DNA of 64,000 bases from Oscillospiraceae bacterium (GCA_017550285.1 JAFZPP010000022.1:1-64000); one strand, 5' to 3'. Counted from the stretch's first letter, positions 43,302 to 52,589 are shown. The notes: a model not told the origin generated them from the sequence alone. Translations and numbers: made by a program.

Positions 43302-44347
43302 GATACAGAAAACTCGGAAACACCGGTCTGACGGTCTCGGAGATCGGCTTCGGCACTATTCCGATTCTGAGCGGAAATGTGCCTGTTCTGCCGGATTATT
43401 ACAGTCCGGAGCTGCCGGAAGCCGTCGATATCATGATGCATGCATACAAAATGGGCTGCAATCTGTATGACACGGCGATTCCGGAGGAATACGGCGATGC
43501 GGAATACAAGCTCGGCGTATTTGCGGAAAAGGTCGGCAGAGAGCATATCATCATATCGGACAAGGCACGGTTCATGGACGGGAATGACATGTTCCGCGAG
43601 GTGCAGCGCTCGGCGGAGAACCTCGGAACGCATCCGGATATTTATTTTGTGCATCAGGTCGATGAGAAAAATCAGGATGAGACATTCAGCCGGTACGGCG
43701 CGCTGGATGCGCTCTGTGATCTGAAGAAAGCCGGTATGATCCGATATACGGGCATTGCGACGCATTATTACAGTGTCGCTGCGCGTGCTGCCGCGGACAG
43801 CAGAGTGGATGTCATCCAGACCAGCGGCAATATTCTGGAACGCGGCATTCTGGATCGGATTGCAGAAAATGCGCAGTTTCAGGGCAAGGGGCTGATTCTG
43901 AACAAGGTCTATGCGGCGGGCTGCTTGATTCCTGCATTTACGCCTGCGGAGCTGATCGGCGGCATGCTGCATTATCCCTTCTCCTGCGCGCTGATCGGCA
44001 TCGGAACAGCAGAACAGGCGGATGCCGCGATGCAGACGGAATATGTGCCGGTATCCTTTTCCTTTGATGCGGTCACGCTGCGGCTTGCGCAGCATTTTGC
44101 ACCGGTGCCCTGCACAAGATGTCAGCGGTGCAGATGTCCGCACGGTTATGAAGTCCATATTCTGCTCCGGCAGTATAATTATTATCATCTCGGGAAGAAT
44201 TACTGGGCAATGAAAAAGCTGCGGATGAATATTGATGAGGTATATGAGCAATGCCGGAAATGCACGGAGAGACAATGCATGCAGGACTGCCCGCAGAAGC
44301 TGCGGATACCGGAGCTGATCGGGCGCATATACGAAATGACGCGCTGA
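43298..44347 (+). CDS. Aldo/keto reductase with C-terminal Fe-S cluster region
   Basis: The 349-residue protein has an AKR barrel with the tetrad Asp58, Tyr65, Lys89 and His119 (NLYDTA, PEEYGD, ISDKAR, YFVHQV). A C-terminal Cys-rich region follows, with CTRCQRCRCPHG (about 269-280) and CRKCTERQCMQDCP (about 320-333), typical of the ferredoxin-like AKR subgroup that binds 4Fe-4S. It is a likely NAD(P)H-dependent oxidoreductase of unknown substrate. It is the last gene of the operon, coupled to the LRR gene by ATGA. Confidence 0.87.
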   Translation: MRYRKLGNTGLTVSEIGFGTIPILSGNVPVLPDYYSPELPEAVDIMMHAYKMGCNLYDTAIPEEYGDAEYKLGVFAEKVGREHIIISDKARFMDGNDMFREVQRSAENLGTHPDIYFVHQVDEKNQDETFSRYGALDALCDLKKAGMIRYTGIATHYYSVAARAAADSRVDVIQTSGNILERGILDRIAENAQFQGKGLILNKVYAAGCLIPAFTPAELIGGMLHYPFSCALIGIGTAEQADAAMQTEYVPVSFSFDAVTLRLAQHFAPVPCTRCQRCRCPHGYEVHILLRQYNYYHLGKNYWAMKKLRMNIDEVYEQCRKCTERQCMQDCPQKLRIPELIGRIYEMTR

Positions 44348-44397
44348 GCACCGGATACCGCATGCCGGAAATAAGACGTATTTGCTGAAAAGATAAC

Positions 44398-44431
44398 GGA
44401 ACCGCCGTCTGCGTATGCAGGCGGCGGTTCC
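44398..44431 (+). terminator. Strong hairpin after the dus operon
   Basis: GGAACCGCCG (44398-44407) pairs with CGGCGGTTCC (44422-44431), with an inner CTGC-GTAT-GCAG stem. There is no U-rich tail, so termination by this hairpin alone is uncertain. Confidence 0.5.
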
Positions 44432-44520
44432 TGACTGCTGCCGAAAAACGATATTTGACAGCCCTCTGCTTTTGTGCAGATGAGATGAAACAGAATGGTG
44501 ATTGTTGTACAAAACGTCGA

Positions 44521-44549
44521 TTGACATTCACTGTTTATTATGCGATGAT
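44521..44549 (+). promoter_or_regulatory. Possible promoter of the CRISPR-Cas remnant
   Basis: TTGACA (44521-44526), 17 bases, GATGAT (44544-44549). The -10 box is weak. A further TTGACA at about 44581 lacks a matching -10. The rest of the gap from 44432 to 44610 shows no gene. Confidence 0.4.
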
Positions 44550-44610
44550 GATAAAAACGAGCAATAATCTCCAAAAATGTTTTGACAACCCAAGACGAAA
44601 AGGAGGGCGA

Positions 44611-44928
44611 ATGGAACAGTATTATGCGCATTTGGAAAACAAATACGGTCAAAAAGAGCCGCTGGAAGTGCATCTGCAAAAAACATCGGAGCTTTCCGGA
44701 CGGTACGCAGCCGCATTCGGTGAAGCATCCGCCGGAAAATGGCTCGGCTGGTTTCATGATGCCGGAAAAGCATCGGCGCTGTTTCAGGGCGTTTTGCAGG
44801 GGACGGAGCATAGGGTCAATCACGCGGCAGCAGGTGCGTATCTGCTGATGATAAACAGGTGTATGCCGCTGGCGCGTGTGATTTATGCGCATCATGACGG
44901 CTTCCCTGAAAGATATTTGCTTGCCTGA
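44611..44928 (+). pseudogene. cas3: Truncated cas3: HD nuclease start only
   Basis: A good ribosome site (AAAGGAGG) leads to a 105-codon frame that matches only the first part of a Cas3 HD nuclease. The metal ligands in order are His21 (LEVHLQKTSELS), His49-Asp50 (WFHDAGK), His71 (NHAAAGAYL) and His94-His95 (YAHHDGFP). A full type I Cas3 has 700-900 residues, with the helicase downstream. Here the reading frame leaves Cas3 near residue 98-100 and ends after RYLLA. The last codons are the tail of cas4 read in another frame. So a deletion removed the rest of cas3 and what followed. Confidence 0.8.
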
Positions 44929-44992
44929 CGTCAAGGATTCTGTCGCAGATTATATGGATTTGATTCAGAAAGATTTTCGGGAGGTGACTTAA
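44903..44992 (+). pseudogene. cas4: 3' end of cas4
   Basis: In the frame one base off from the cas3 fragment, the DNA encodes SLKDICLPDVKDSVADYMD, then LIQKDFREVT and a TAA at 44990-44992. SLKDICLP matches the C-terminal CxxCSLxDxCLP region of type I-C Cas4, whose last Fe-S cysteine is here Cys at 44918-44920. The stop is one base from the cas1 start, the normal cas4-cas1 spacing. The upstream part of cas4, and probably cas5, cas8c and cas7, is missing. Confidence 0.7.
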
Positions 44993-44993
44993 A

Positions 44994-45641
44994 ATGAAAA
45001 AGCTCTGCAATACACTTTATATTTTAACGGAGAACAGCTATCTGCATTGCGAAAACGGTACAATCTGCGTGAAGATCGGCGGGACAGAAAAAACAAGAAT
45101 TCCGGCGCATACGGTTGATTCGATCATATGCTTATGCAATACGACTGTATCTTCTCCGTTTATCGGGTTCTGCGGTGAACAGGGGATATCTTTGTCTTTC
45201 CATTCGGATCACGGCAGGTTTTACGGCAGAATAACCGGTCCCGTCAGCGGAAATGTATTGCTGCGCACGAAACAGTATCAATGGATCGGTTCGCCGGAAT
45301 CCGCGGAAATCGTGCGGAATATCCTCAGCGGAAAGCTGCTGAACAGCCGGAATCTTCTTTTGAAATCCGCACGAAATACAACAGAGGATAAAGCGGATAT
45401 TCTCAGAAACGCGGCACAGATGCTTTCAGAACAGCAAACTGCTCTGGAAACTGCGGACAGCATTGACCGTATGCTTGTTGATCCGGCACAATTCGCACAA
45501 ATCAAAGCGGAGCTTTCAAAAATCATTGATTCGCAGACGGATTCCATTCGGTTTTACCGTCTCGGCAGCAAATGGGAGACCAAAATCGAAACAATGGGGC
45601 TGGAAAAGGGAATCAGGCAGGATGAACCGCTGCTTCTGTAA
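44994..45641 (+). pseudogene. cas1-cas2: In-frame fusion of the cas1 start to the cas2 end
   Basis: The 215-codon frame begins as type I-C Cas1 (MKKLCNTLYILTENSYLHCE, IPAHTVDSIICL, GRITGPVSGNVLLR, LLNSRNLLLKSARN) up to about residue 159 (TADSIDR). It then reads VDPAQFAQIKAELSKIID, SLRFY-like SIRFYRLGSKWETKIETMG and ends EPLLL, the C-terminal half of type I-C Cas2. Full Cas1 has about 340 residues and Cas2 about 96, so the catalytic half of Cas1 (Glu/His/Asp site) and the Asp-bearing N terminus of Cas2 are gone. The junction is at about 45468-45480. GGGAGGTG precedes the start, so the fusion could still be translated, but it cannot be an integrase. Confidence 0.78.
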
Positions 45642-45746
45642 AAGCGATGAGCATAATCCCTGCCTGCGGCAGATCATACCGGTCGGCGCACTGCATAAAA
45701 AAATACTGCTTATTCCGTAAAAAATGCTGTTTATTCCGTGATTGCA

Positions 45747-45775
45747 TTGACAAAAATAGACGAATATGCTATATT
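45747..45775 (+). promoter_or_regulatory. Promoter of the GH141-like gene
   Basis: TTGACA (45747-45752), 17 bases, TATATT (45770-45775). The 5' leader is about 155 bases. Upstream, 45642-45746 contains two imperfect copies of CTGYTTATTCCGT 21 bases apart and no gene. Confidence 0.72.
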
Positions 45776-45937
45776 TATGGTGTATAATCCGGCGCGGTTG
45801 TGAATAATTAACAATATTAAAGAAAAATAATGGGTGAGACGGTACAATCACACGGATTCTGTCATCTCACGCACCGGACAGCGCAGTCGGGAAATACTGC
45901 TGCACCGGTTATATTTATTTGGAACGGGGGTATATTT

Positions 45938-48820
45938 ATGAAACACAGAACACACAGACAAACTGCACTCTTTTGCAGTCTGCTGCTGACGGCTGGGGCA
46001 GTGCAGCTTCCGGCGGTACCGGTCAGTGCCGCGGAAGTCTATGCCGAGCTCTATGTCTCGCCGGACGGTGACGACAGCAATGCAGGTACAAAAGCCGCAC
46101 CGCTGAAAACGCTTGCCGGTGCGCGGGATGCCGTGCGCAAGTGTAGAGACGGTATGACCGGTGATATTATCGTCAATTTCCGCGGCGGTGTGTACCGTAT
46201 GACGGAGGCGGTCGCATTTGATACGCGCGATTCCGCACCGGATGGCTGCCGCATCATCTATCAGGCATATGAGGATGAAACACCGGTTTTCTCCGGTGCA
46301 GTGCAGGTCACGGGCTGGGAGAAATACAATGACAAGCTCTATGCTGCGCCGCTGGACCGTGACGCGAAGCTGCGCAATCTCTATGTCAACGATCACCGTG
46401 CGAACATGGGCAGTGTCCGTGTCGAAGCGCAGGGCGGATACGGAGAATACGGCATTACCGCAGGACAGGCAGACTGGGCGTGGGTCTCCGGCGTGAAATC
46501 CGACGGCGTCAAATACCGCGCAGGCGATGTGCCGAAGATTGAATCCAATTTCGATGATCTGGAAATCGTCAACGGCACGACATGGAATGAAAATATCGTC
46601 TGCACGCGCGATGTGAAATATGAAAACGGTACGCTTGTCCTGCTTTTGCAGCAGCCGTACGGTGCGATTGCGCAGACGCCCGGCTGGAACTGCGCCTTCA
46701 ACTGCGGCGGGCAGCATACGATTTACAACGCATTCAGCTTTGTTGATTCGCCCGGCGAATTCTATTTTGATAAAACCGCGAAGATGCTTTATTATTATCC
46801 TTATGAGGGCGAGGATATGTCAAAGGCGGATGTCGAAGCGCCGGTTGCCGATCAGCTCATTACAATCGCAGGCAAATCCACGACAGACCGCGTGCAGAAT
46901 CTGACATTCCGCGGCATCACCTTCGCACATACCGATTATCAGCTCACGGATGTGGACGGCTCGCACGGCAAAACGACCTGTCAGGCGGCACAGACCTATA
47001 CCGCCTTTGCCGATTCCAACTGGCACCAGTATAAATATGAAATGGTTGATACGCTGCCGGGTGTCATCAATGTGACCAATGCAGATTCTGTCAACTTCAC
47101 CGGCAATGTCATCAAACACACCGGTGCGGACGGTCTCTCGATGCCGAATGACGTTGTCAACTGCACGGTCTCCGGCAATTACATCACCGATATCACTTCA
47201 TCGGGCATTACAATCGGACATCCGCAGCATGTGTACATCGGCGACGGTGACGGCTCGAACAAAGAGAAGTATCCGCGCGGCATTGAAGGCATCTGCAAGA
47301 ATGATACGGTCAGCGACAATCTGCTCTATGATATCAGCGTGGTGCACGGCTTCGGCGGCTGCGCGGCTGTTACGGCGTATTTCGTCGATTCTGTGAAGAT
47401 TCTGCGCAATCAGGTGCAGAAAACCGCGTATAACGGCATTCATCTCGGCTGGGGCTGGAATATGTTTCTTGATTCCGAGACCTGCCGTGACAATCAGATT
47501 TGCTATAACCGCGTAATCGACGCCGTGAACCGTCTGCATGACAGCGGCGCAATCTATACAATCGGGCAGATGCCGGGCACGGTCATCAATGAGAACTATG
47601 TAGACGGCATTCCGGCGGGCGGCTTCGGCGCGCCGACCTACGGTCTCCATAACGATGACGGTACGGCATGGATTGAGGAATTTGACAATGTGCTCGACAT
47701 TGATAAAAATGTGACCTATACGATCAACTGTGAGGATTTCGGCATCAAGCATCATCTGAATATCAAGCGCACCTATGCGACCGTCAACAAAATGGGCAAG
47801 AATCCGCCCGACTGCGATATTGATGCACCGATTGTGGTTGCGGATGCGGTATGGAATCAGCCGCAGTATGAAATCTGCGTTAATTCCGGCTTGCAGGATG
47901 CATTCAAAAGCATCATGCCGGAAAATATGATGACCGATGCGGATTATGTATTCCCCGCAAGCTGTGCAACAACCGGCGATACGATTATCCCGATCCGCAG
48001 TGCAGGCAGCGGCAAAACGGTCTGGTTTGCACCGGACGGCACAACGGCATTCAAAGCCGGCAGCAATATGACAAAGGTCACCGGTACTGCCGCAAAGATC
48101 AAAACACCGGCGGAATCCGGCGAATACTACATCTATGTGACCGATACTTCCGGCAAGGTGCTGAGCAAGTCGAAGCATCTGCTGCGTGTCGGCGGCGGCA
48201 GTGCGGCAATGAGCGGCGATGCGGTCGAGGCAGCATCCTATGATGTGCAGTCCGGCGTCGATATCGAGAATTTGCAGGAAGGCGGCAGGGATGTCGGCTA
48301 TATCGAAAACGGTGACTGGATCGGCTTTCAGAATGTCGATTTCAAGGACGGCGCAGATGCAATCGAGTTTTGCTATGCGTCACCGTCTGGCGGTTCTTCG
48401 ATTGAGGTCCGGCTCGATGCACCGGACAGTACGCTGATCGGCACTTGTGCGGTGAAAAATACCGGCGGCTGGCATGATTTTGCGACCAATACCGCAGCGC
48501 TTGAGAAGACAACCGGCAAACATGATCTCTATTTTGTTTTCAAGGGCGGCGAAAGCTATCTGTTCAATCTGATGTCGTGGAAGCTGAAATTCCCGAATGA
48601 GCCGGAAATGATTGAAGACTGGATTTACGGTGATCTCAACGGCGATGAGATCATTGACGGGCGCGATCTGACGCTGCTGAAACGTGCTGTTCTGACGGGC
48701 ACTGTGGCAGGTCTGAAAGCGGGCGATCTCAACGGCGATCTGGATGTCGATGCGGAGGACGTCAGACTGCACATAGATTATCTGCTCGGAAAAATCAAGC
48801 AATTTCCGGTTGAAGAATAA
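45938..48820 (+). CDS. Secreted beta-helix glycoside hydrolase (GH141-like) with CBM6 and dockerin
   Basis: The 960-residue protein has a signal peptide (1-31), a right-handed parallel beta-helix catalytic region (about 33-640) starting AELYVSPDGDDSNAGTKAAP and containing NRLHDSGAIYTIG, then an Ig-like segment, a CBM6 (about 763-885) and a C-terminal dockerin (about 896-955; GDLNGDEIIDGRD and GDLNGDLDVDAED). The domain order matches cellulosomal GH141 enzymes, which include xylanases and fucosidases; family assignment from the fold outline is probable, and specificity is unknown. The start at 45938 has GGGGG eight bases upstream; 36 extra upstream codons are rejected because they are not signal-like. 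Confidence 0.82.
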   Translation: MKHRTHRQTALFCSLLLTAGAVQLPAVPVSAAEVYAELYVSPDGDDSNAGTKAAPLKTLAGARDAVRKCRDGMTGDIIVNFRGGVYRMTEAVAFDTRDSAPDGCRIIYQAYEDETPVFSGAVQVTGWEKYNDKLYAAPLDRDAKLRNLYVNDHRANMGSVRVEAQGGYGEYGITAGQADWAWVSGVKSDGVKYRAGDVPKIESNFDDLEIVNGTTWNENIVCTRDVKYENGTLVLLLQQPYGAIAQTPGWNCAFNCGGQHTIYNAFSFVDSPGEFYFDKTAKMLYYYPYEGEDMSKADVEAPVADQLITIAGKSTTDRVQNLTFRGITFAHTDYQLTDVDGSHGKTTCQAAQTYTAFADSNWHQYKYEMVDTLPGVINVTNADSVNFTGNVIKHTGADGLSMPNDVVNCTVSGNYITDITSSGITIGHPQHVYIGDGDGSNKEKYPRGIEGICKNDTVSDNLLYDISVVHGFGGCAAVTAYFVDSVKILRNQVQKTAYNGIHLGWGWNMFLDSETCRDNQICYNRVIDAVNRLHDSGAIYTIGQMPGTVINENYVDGIPAGGFGAPTYGLHNDDGTAWIEEFDNVLDIDKNVTYTINCEDFGIKHHLNIKRTYATVNKMGKNPPDCDIDAPIVVADAVWNQPQYEICVNSGLQDAFKSIMPENMMTDADYVFPASCATTGDTIIPIRSAGSGKTVWFAPDGTTAFKAGSNMTKVTGTAAKIKTPAESGEYYIYVTDTSGKVLSKSKHLLRVGGGSAAMSGDAVEAASYDVQSGVDIENLQEGGRDVGYIENGDWIGFQNVDFKDGADAIEFCYASPSGGSSIEVRLDAPDSTLIGTCAVKNTGGWHDFATNTAALEKTTGKHDLYFVFKGGESYLFNLMSWKLKFPNEPEMIEDWIYGDLNGDEIIDGRDLTLLKRAVLTGTVAGLKAGDLNGDLDVDAEDVRLHIDYLLGKIKQFPVEE

Positions 48821-48830
48821 AACTGTATGA

Positions 48831-48867
48831 AACAGAGACCTGACCTTGCCGTCAGGTCTCTGTTTTC
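48831..48867 (+). terminator. Terminator of the GH141-like gene
   Basis: A perfect 14-bp stem, AACAGAGACCTGAC (48831-48844) with GTCAGGTCTCTGTT (48851-48864), is followed by TTC. It lies ten bases past the stop codon. Confidence 0.8.
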
Positions 48868-48974
48868 GGCATGGAAATACAGAAAATCATATGTGAAAAT
48901 GCACATTATATATACCGGAGCAGATGCTGTTTTGTCTGCAATCTGGATTTTTGATCGGACATCGGTTTTCCCTC

Positions 48975-49064
48975 TTGACAAATCAGAAGGTTGGTGATAA
49001 AATCTCATTGTTAGCATATGCTTACTGCTGATTTGCTGCGGTTAGATGCCGCTAACAATATGAG
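48975..49064 (+). promoter_or_regulatory. Promoter and inverted-repeat leader of the ABC exporter operon
   Basis: TTGACA (48975-48980), 17 bases, TAAAAT (48998-49003). Directly after it, CTCATTGTTAGC (49004-49015) pairs with GCTAACAA and TGAG (49051-49064), a long-loop stem covering the transcription start and leader. It could be a repressor operator or an RNA switch. The region 48868-48974 holds no gene. Confidence 0.65.
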
Positions 49065-49115
49065 GAGAACAATTATTTTTGCTCTCTGGGGACACAGCGA
49101 CATAAGGAGGTCATA

Positions 49116-49832
49116 ATGAGCGAAGCAGAAAGAAAATTCTTAGAGGTACACGGGCTGAAAAAGAGCTTCGGCAGCGGCGACACGAAACAGGATGTTCTGA
49201 AAGGGCTGGACTTCACGGTCAGCAAAGGGGAATTTTGTGTGCTGCTCGGACCGTCCGGTTCCGGAAAATCTACCCTGCTGAATATTCTCGGCGGCATTGA
49301 CAGCGCCGACGAGGGCGAAATCCTGATCAACGGCGACAAGCTCGAAGACATGAACGAAAAGAGCCTGACGCGCTACCGCCGCAAGCATCTGGGGTATGTG
49401 TTTCAATCGTATAATCTCATTCCGAATCTCAATGTCAAGGAAAACATCGAAACCGGCGCCTATCTCTCGGATCAGCCGCTGGACATTGACGAGCTGCTGA
49501 AAATCCTCGGCCTGTTTGAGCACCGCTATAAGCTGCCGAATCAGCTTTCCGGCGGTCAGCAGCAGCGCGTGTCAATCGGTCGGGCAATCGTCAAAAATCC
49601 GGATATTCTGCTCTGCGACGAGCCGACCGGCGCACTCGATTATACGACATCCAAGGAGATTTTGCAGCTCATTGAAGAGGTGAATCAAAAATACGGTAAT
49701 ACGGTCATTATGGTGACGCACAACGAGGCGATCAAGCGCATGGCAGACCATGTCATCAAGCTGCGTGACGGCAAAATCCGGCACGATGACCGCATCACGG
49801 ATAAAATCACTGCGGCTGAGCTGGAATGGTAA
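49116..49832 (+). CDS. ABC transporter ATP-binding protein (MacB/LolD type)
   Basis: The 238-residue ATPase has Walker A GPSGSGKST, Q-loop FQSYNLIPNL, signature LSGGQQQRVSIG, Walker B ILLCDEPTGALD and the H-loop VTHN. GALD after Walker B is typical of the MacB/LolD/FtsE class, which powers FtsX-type permeases to export peptides or move lipoproteins and antibiotics. AAGGAGGTC precedes the start. It is cotranscribed with the permease 12 bases downstream. Confidence 0.92.
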   Translation: MSEAERKFLEVHGLKKSFGSGDTKQDVLKGLDFTVSKGEFCVLLGPSGSGKSTLLNILGGIDSADEGEILINGDKLEDMNEKSLTRYRRKHLGYVFQSYNLIPNLNVKENIETGAYLSDQPLDIDELLKILGLFEHRYKLPNQLSGGQQQRVSIGRAIVKNPDILLCDEPTGALDYTTSKEILQLIEEVNQKYGNTVIMVTHNEAIKRMADHVIKLRDGKIRHDDRITDKITAAELEW

Positions 49833-49844
49833 GGGGGCAGCAGT

Positions 49845-52589
49845 ATGGAGAACATTCAGTTCGGAAAACGCCCCAAAAACCCGCTGCGCAAGCGTGTCCG
49901 GCGCGATTTGCTGCGCGACTGGAAACGCTATCTGATGATCTTTGCGATGCTGGTCGTGATCATCGGCTTTGTATCGGGCATGTATGTCGCAAACAACAGT
50001 ATGATGACATCGCTGGACGGCAATGCGGCAAAATTCAGACGCGAGGACGGCCATTTTGAGCTCTCCCGCATCGCGGAGCCGGAAATGATCGAAGCGAATG
50101 CATCCGGCAAAAAAGCGGATATGGTAAAGATTTTCCGTGCGCGTGCTTATACGGAAGCCGAGCCGGAGATTCAGCAGGCAGTGCAGGAAGCCGTCGAAGA
50201 ACAGGTGCGGGAACAGGTCAGGGCTGCAATCACAGAGCAGGTCACGGCGGCTGTTGATGCACAGATCGAGGCTGCCGGACAGAAGATGCCCGAAGAAATG
50301 CGGCAGGAAATGCTGGACACGTCGCTGCAAACCGCAATGGATGAAAACTATGAAAAAGCGGTGAAGGATGCACTGAAAGAGGCATGGGATTCCGCCGAAT
50401 ACAAGGATGCCCTTGCCGAAGCGACAGACAAAGCACATGCGGAAATTGACAAAGAAATCGACAAGGAATATACAAAGCTGGCAGAGCGCTTTGAGCTCGA
50501 TCAGACATTTGACGCTGTGCCGGTCAATGTATATGAGCTGTTCTATAAAAATGCGGATGAGCATATTTCCGGTGATGCAGAATTTGCGGGGAGTATTCGT
50601 GTCTACAATCAACGGAATGAGATCAATCTGTATGATCTGCTTTCCGGCAGAGCACCGGAAAATGACCGTGAAATCATCATTGACCGGATGCACGCGGACA
50701 ATGCCGGCGTCAGAATCGGCGATACGGTCCGAGCGGACGGCGCGGAATTTGAAGTGGTCGGACTTGCATCATTCACCGATTACATCACGCTGTTCGAGAG
50801 CAACACCGATACCATGTTTGATGCACTGACCTTTGATGTCGGTATGGTGACAGAGGAGGGCTTCGAGCGGATCAGTACGTCGGTGCATGCAAATTATGCT
50901 TTTTCTTATGTGCATCCGCCGGCTGATCTGTACGAAGAAAAAACATCTTCCGATCATTTCCTGAAAGCGCTGATTACACAGACTGCCGTATCCGAAAAAG
51001 AAATGGAAATCAAGGATTATGTGCCGGCTTATGCAAACCATGCAATCACCTTTGCAGAAGAAGATCTTGGTTCGGATCTGGCAATGAGCGGCGTGATTCT
51101 CTATGTTATGATTGCGGTGCTTGCGTTCATTTTTGCGGTGAATATCAGCAGCACGCTGGAGAAAGAGGCTTCTTTCATCGGTACGCTGCGTGCGTCCGGC
51201 TTTACGAAAGGGGAGCTGCTGCGCTATTACATGAGCGCGCCGCTGCTGATTGTGACGATTGCATCCATTGTCGGCAATGTGCTCGGCTATACCGTATTCA
51301 AAAACATCGCAGTCGGGATGTACTATCAGAGCTACAGCCTGCCGACCTATGAAACACTCTGGACGCCGGAGGCATTTCTCCGCACGACAATCGTGCCGTT
51401 TTTGCTGATGCTGCTGATCAATTTTGTTGTGATTCTGCGGATGCTGCGGCTCTCTCCGCTGAAATTCCTGCGGCATGACCTCAAAAAAACGCGCCGCAAA
51501 AAAGCAGTTCGCCTGCCGCGCTGGAGCTTTTTCCGCCGGTTCCGTCTGCGTGTCTTCTTGCAGAATATCCCGAATTATCTGATGCTGTTTGTCGGCATCA
51601 GCTTTGTGATGCTGCTGCTTTCGCTGGTTGTCGGTCTGCCCTCGACGCTTTCCTATTATCAGGAGACCATGCCGGGGATGATGTTCGCAAAGGAACAGGT
51701 GATCCTGACGGATTACAAGGATGCAGATGACGCGGTCATCCGCACAGAAACAGACGGCGCAGAACCGTTTTCCATGGGCGCACTGGAATACCGCACCGAA
51801 AAATTCAGCGAGGAGATTTCTGTGTACGGCGTTGCAGAAAACAGCCGCTATATCAGTCTCAGTCCGCAGAATCAGCCGGACGATATGTGGATATCAACTG
51901 CCTTTTCAAATAAGTATCATCTGCACACGGGCGACAGCTTTGTTCTGCATGAAAAATATGAAAACAAGCAGTATACATGGAATGTCGCAGGCGTGTATGA
52001 CTATGATGCGGCGCTGTCTGTGTTCATGTCGAATGAACGCTTCAATGCAGTGTTTGAACGCGATGCGGATGCCTTCAGCGGGTATCTTTCAGACGAAACG
52101 ATTACCGATATTCCTGAAAAGCAGATTGTCAAGCGCATCACATCGGATGACATGATGAAAATTGCAAAGCAGCTTGACCATTCATTCGGCAGCTATATCG
52201 TGTATTTCCAGTATGTCTGCGTGATTATTGCAGCGATTATTCTGTATCTGCTGACGAAAATCATCATTGAGAAGAATGAGCGCCCGATTTCAATGATCAA
52301 GATTCTGGGTTATGAGGACGGCGAGATTGCGCGGCTGTATCTTCTGACAACGGCGGTTGTTGTGATCGTCACAGAGCTGATTGCAATGGCACTGGGCTTT
52401 TATGCGATGAAGCTGATGTGGGAGATTATGCTGCAAACGCTCGGCGGCTATTTCGCATTCATCATGAAGCCGGACGGCTTTGTGAAGGAGTTTGCGCTTG
52501 TCACGGCGGCATATCTCGTGATTACGGTATTTGATTTTATCCGCATCCGGCGAATCCCGAAGGTTCTCGCGCTGAAAAATACAGAATAA
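49845..52589 (+). CDS. FtsX-family ABC permease with coiled-coil ectodomain
   Basis: The 914-residue permease has an N-terminal membrane helix (about 30-50) and a long extracytoplasmic region (about 55-400) that includes an Ala/Glu/Lys-rich coiled coil (about 100-220, EAVEEQVREQVRAAITEQ). Three helices follow in a first FtsX domain (about 420-545), then a second helix (about 585-610), a second ectodomain and three final FtsX helices (about 780-905). Two FtsX domains in one chain suggest one permease protein per ATPase pair. Relatives export peptides or give bacteriocin or bacitracin-type resistance; the cargo here is unknown. Confidence 0.87.
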   Translation: MENIQFGKRPKNPLRKRVRRDLLRDWKRYLMIFAMLVVIIGFVSGMYVANNSMMTSLDGNAAKFRREDGHFELSRIAEPEMIEANASGKKADMVKIFRARAYTEAEPEIQQAVQEAVEEQVREQVRAAITEQVTAAVDAQIEAAGQKMPEEMRQEMLDTSLQTAMDENYEKAVKDALKEAWDSAEYKDALAEATDKAHAEIDKEIDKEYTKLAERFELDQTFDAVPVNVYELFYKNADEHISGDAEFAGSIRVYNQRNEINLYDLLSGRAPENDREIIIDRMHADNAGVRIGDTVRADGAEFEVVGLASFTDYITLFESNTDTMFDALTFDVGMVTEEGFERISTSVHANYAFSYVHPPADLYEEKTSSDHFLKALITQTAVSEKEMEIKDYVPAYANHAITFAEEDLGSDLAMSGVILYVMIAVLAFIFAVNISSTLEKEASFIGTLRASGFTKGELLRYYMSAPLLIVTIASIVGNVLGYTVFKNIAVGMYYQSYSLPTYETLWTPEAFLRTTIVPFLLMLLINFVVILRMLRLSPLKFLRHDLKKTRRKKAVRLPRWSFFRRFRLRVFLQNIPNYLMLFVGISFVMLLLSLVVGLPSTLSYYQETMPGMMFAKEQVILTDYKDADDAVIRTETDGAEPFSMGALEYRTEKFSEEISVYGVAENSRYISLSPQNQPDDMWISTAFSNKYHLHTGDSFVLHEKYENKQYTWNVAGVYDYDAALSVFMSNERFNAVFERDADAFSGYLSDETITDIPEKQIVKRITSDDMMKIAKQLDHSFGSYIVYFQYVCVIIAAIILYLLTKIIIEKNERPISMIKILGYEDGEIARLYLLTTAVVVIVTELIAMALGFYAMKLMWEIMLQTLGGYFAFIMKPDGFVKEFALVTAAYLVITVFDFIRIRRIPKVLALKNTE

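Noticed and set aside
45697-45745. Two direct repeats downstream of cas1-cas2, considered as a CRISPR array relic
   Set aside because: The units are about 13 bases with a 21-base period, too short and too close for type I-C repeats and spacers.
49065-49115. Possible known riboswitch before the ABC exporter
   Set aside because: No conserved core of any riboswitch class is recognised; only the inverted repeat is reported.
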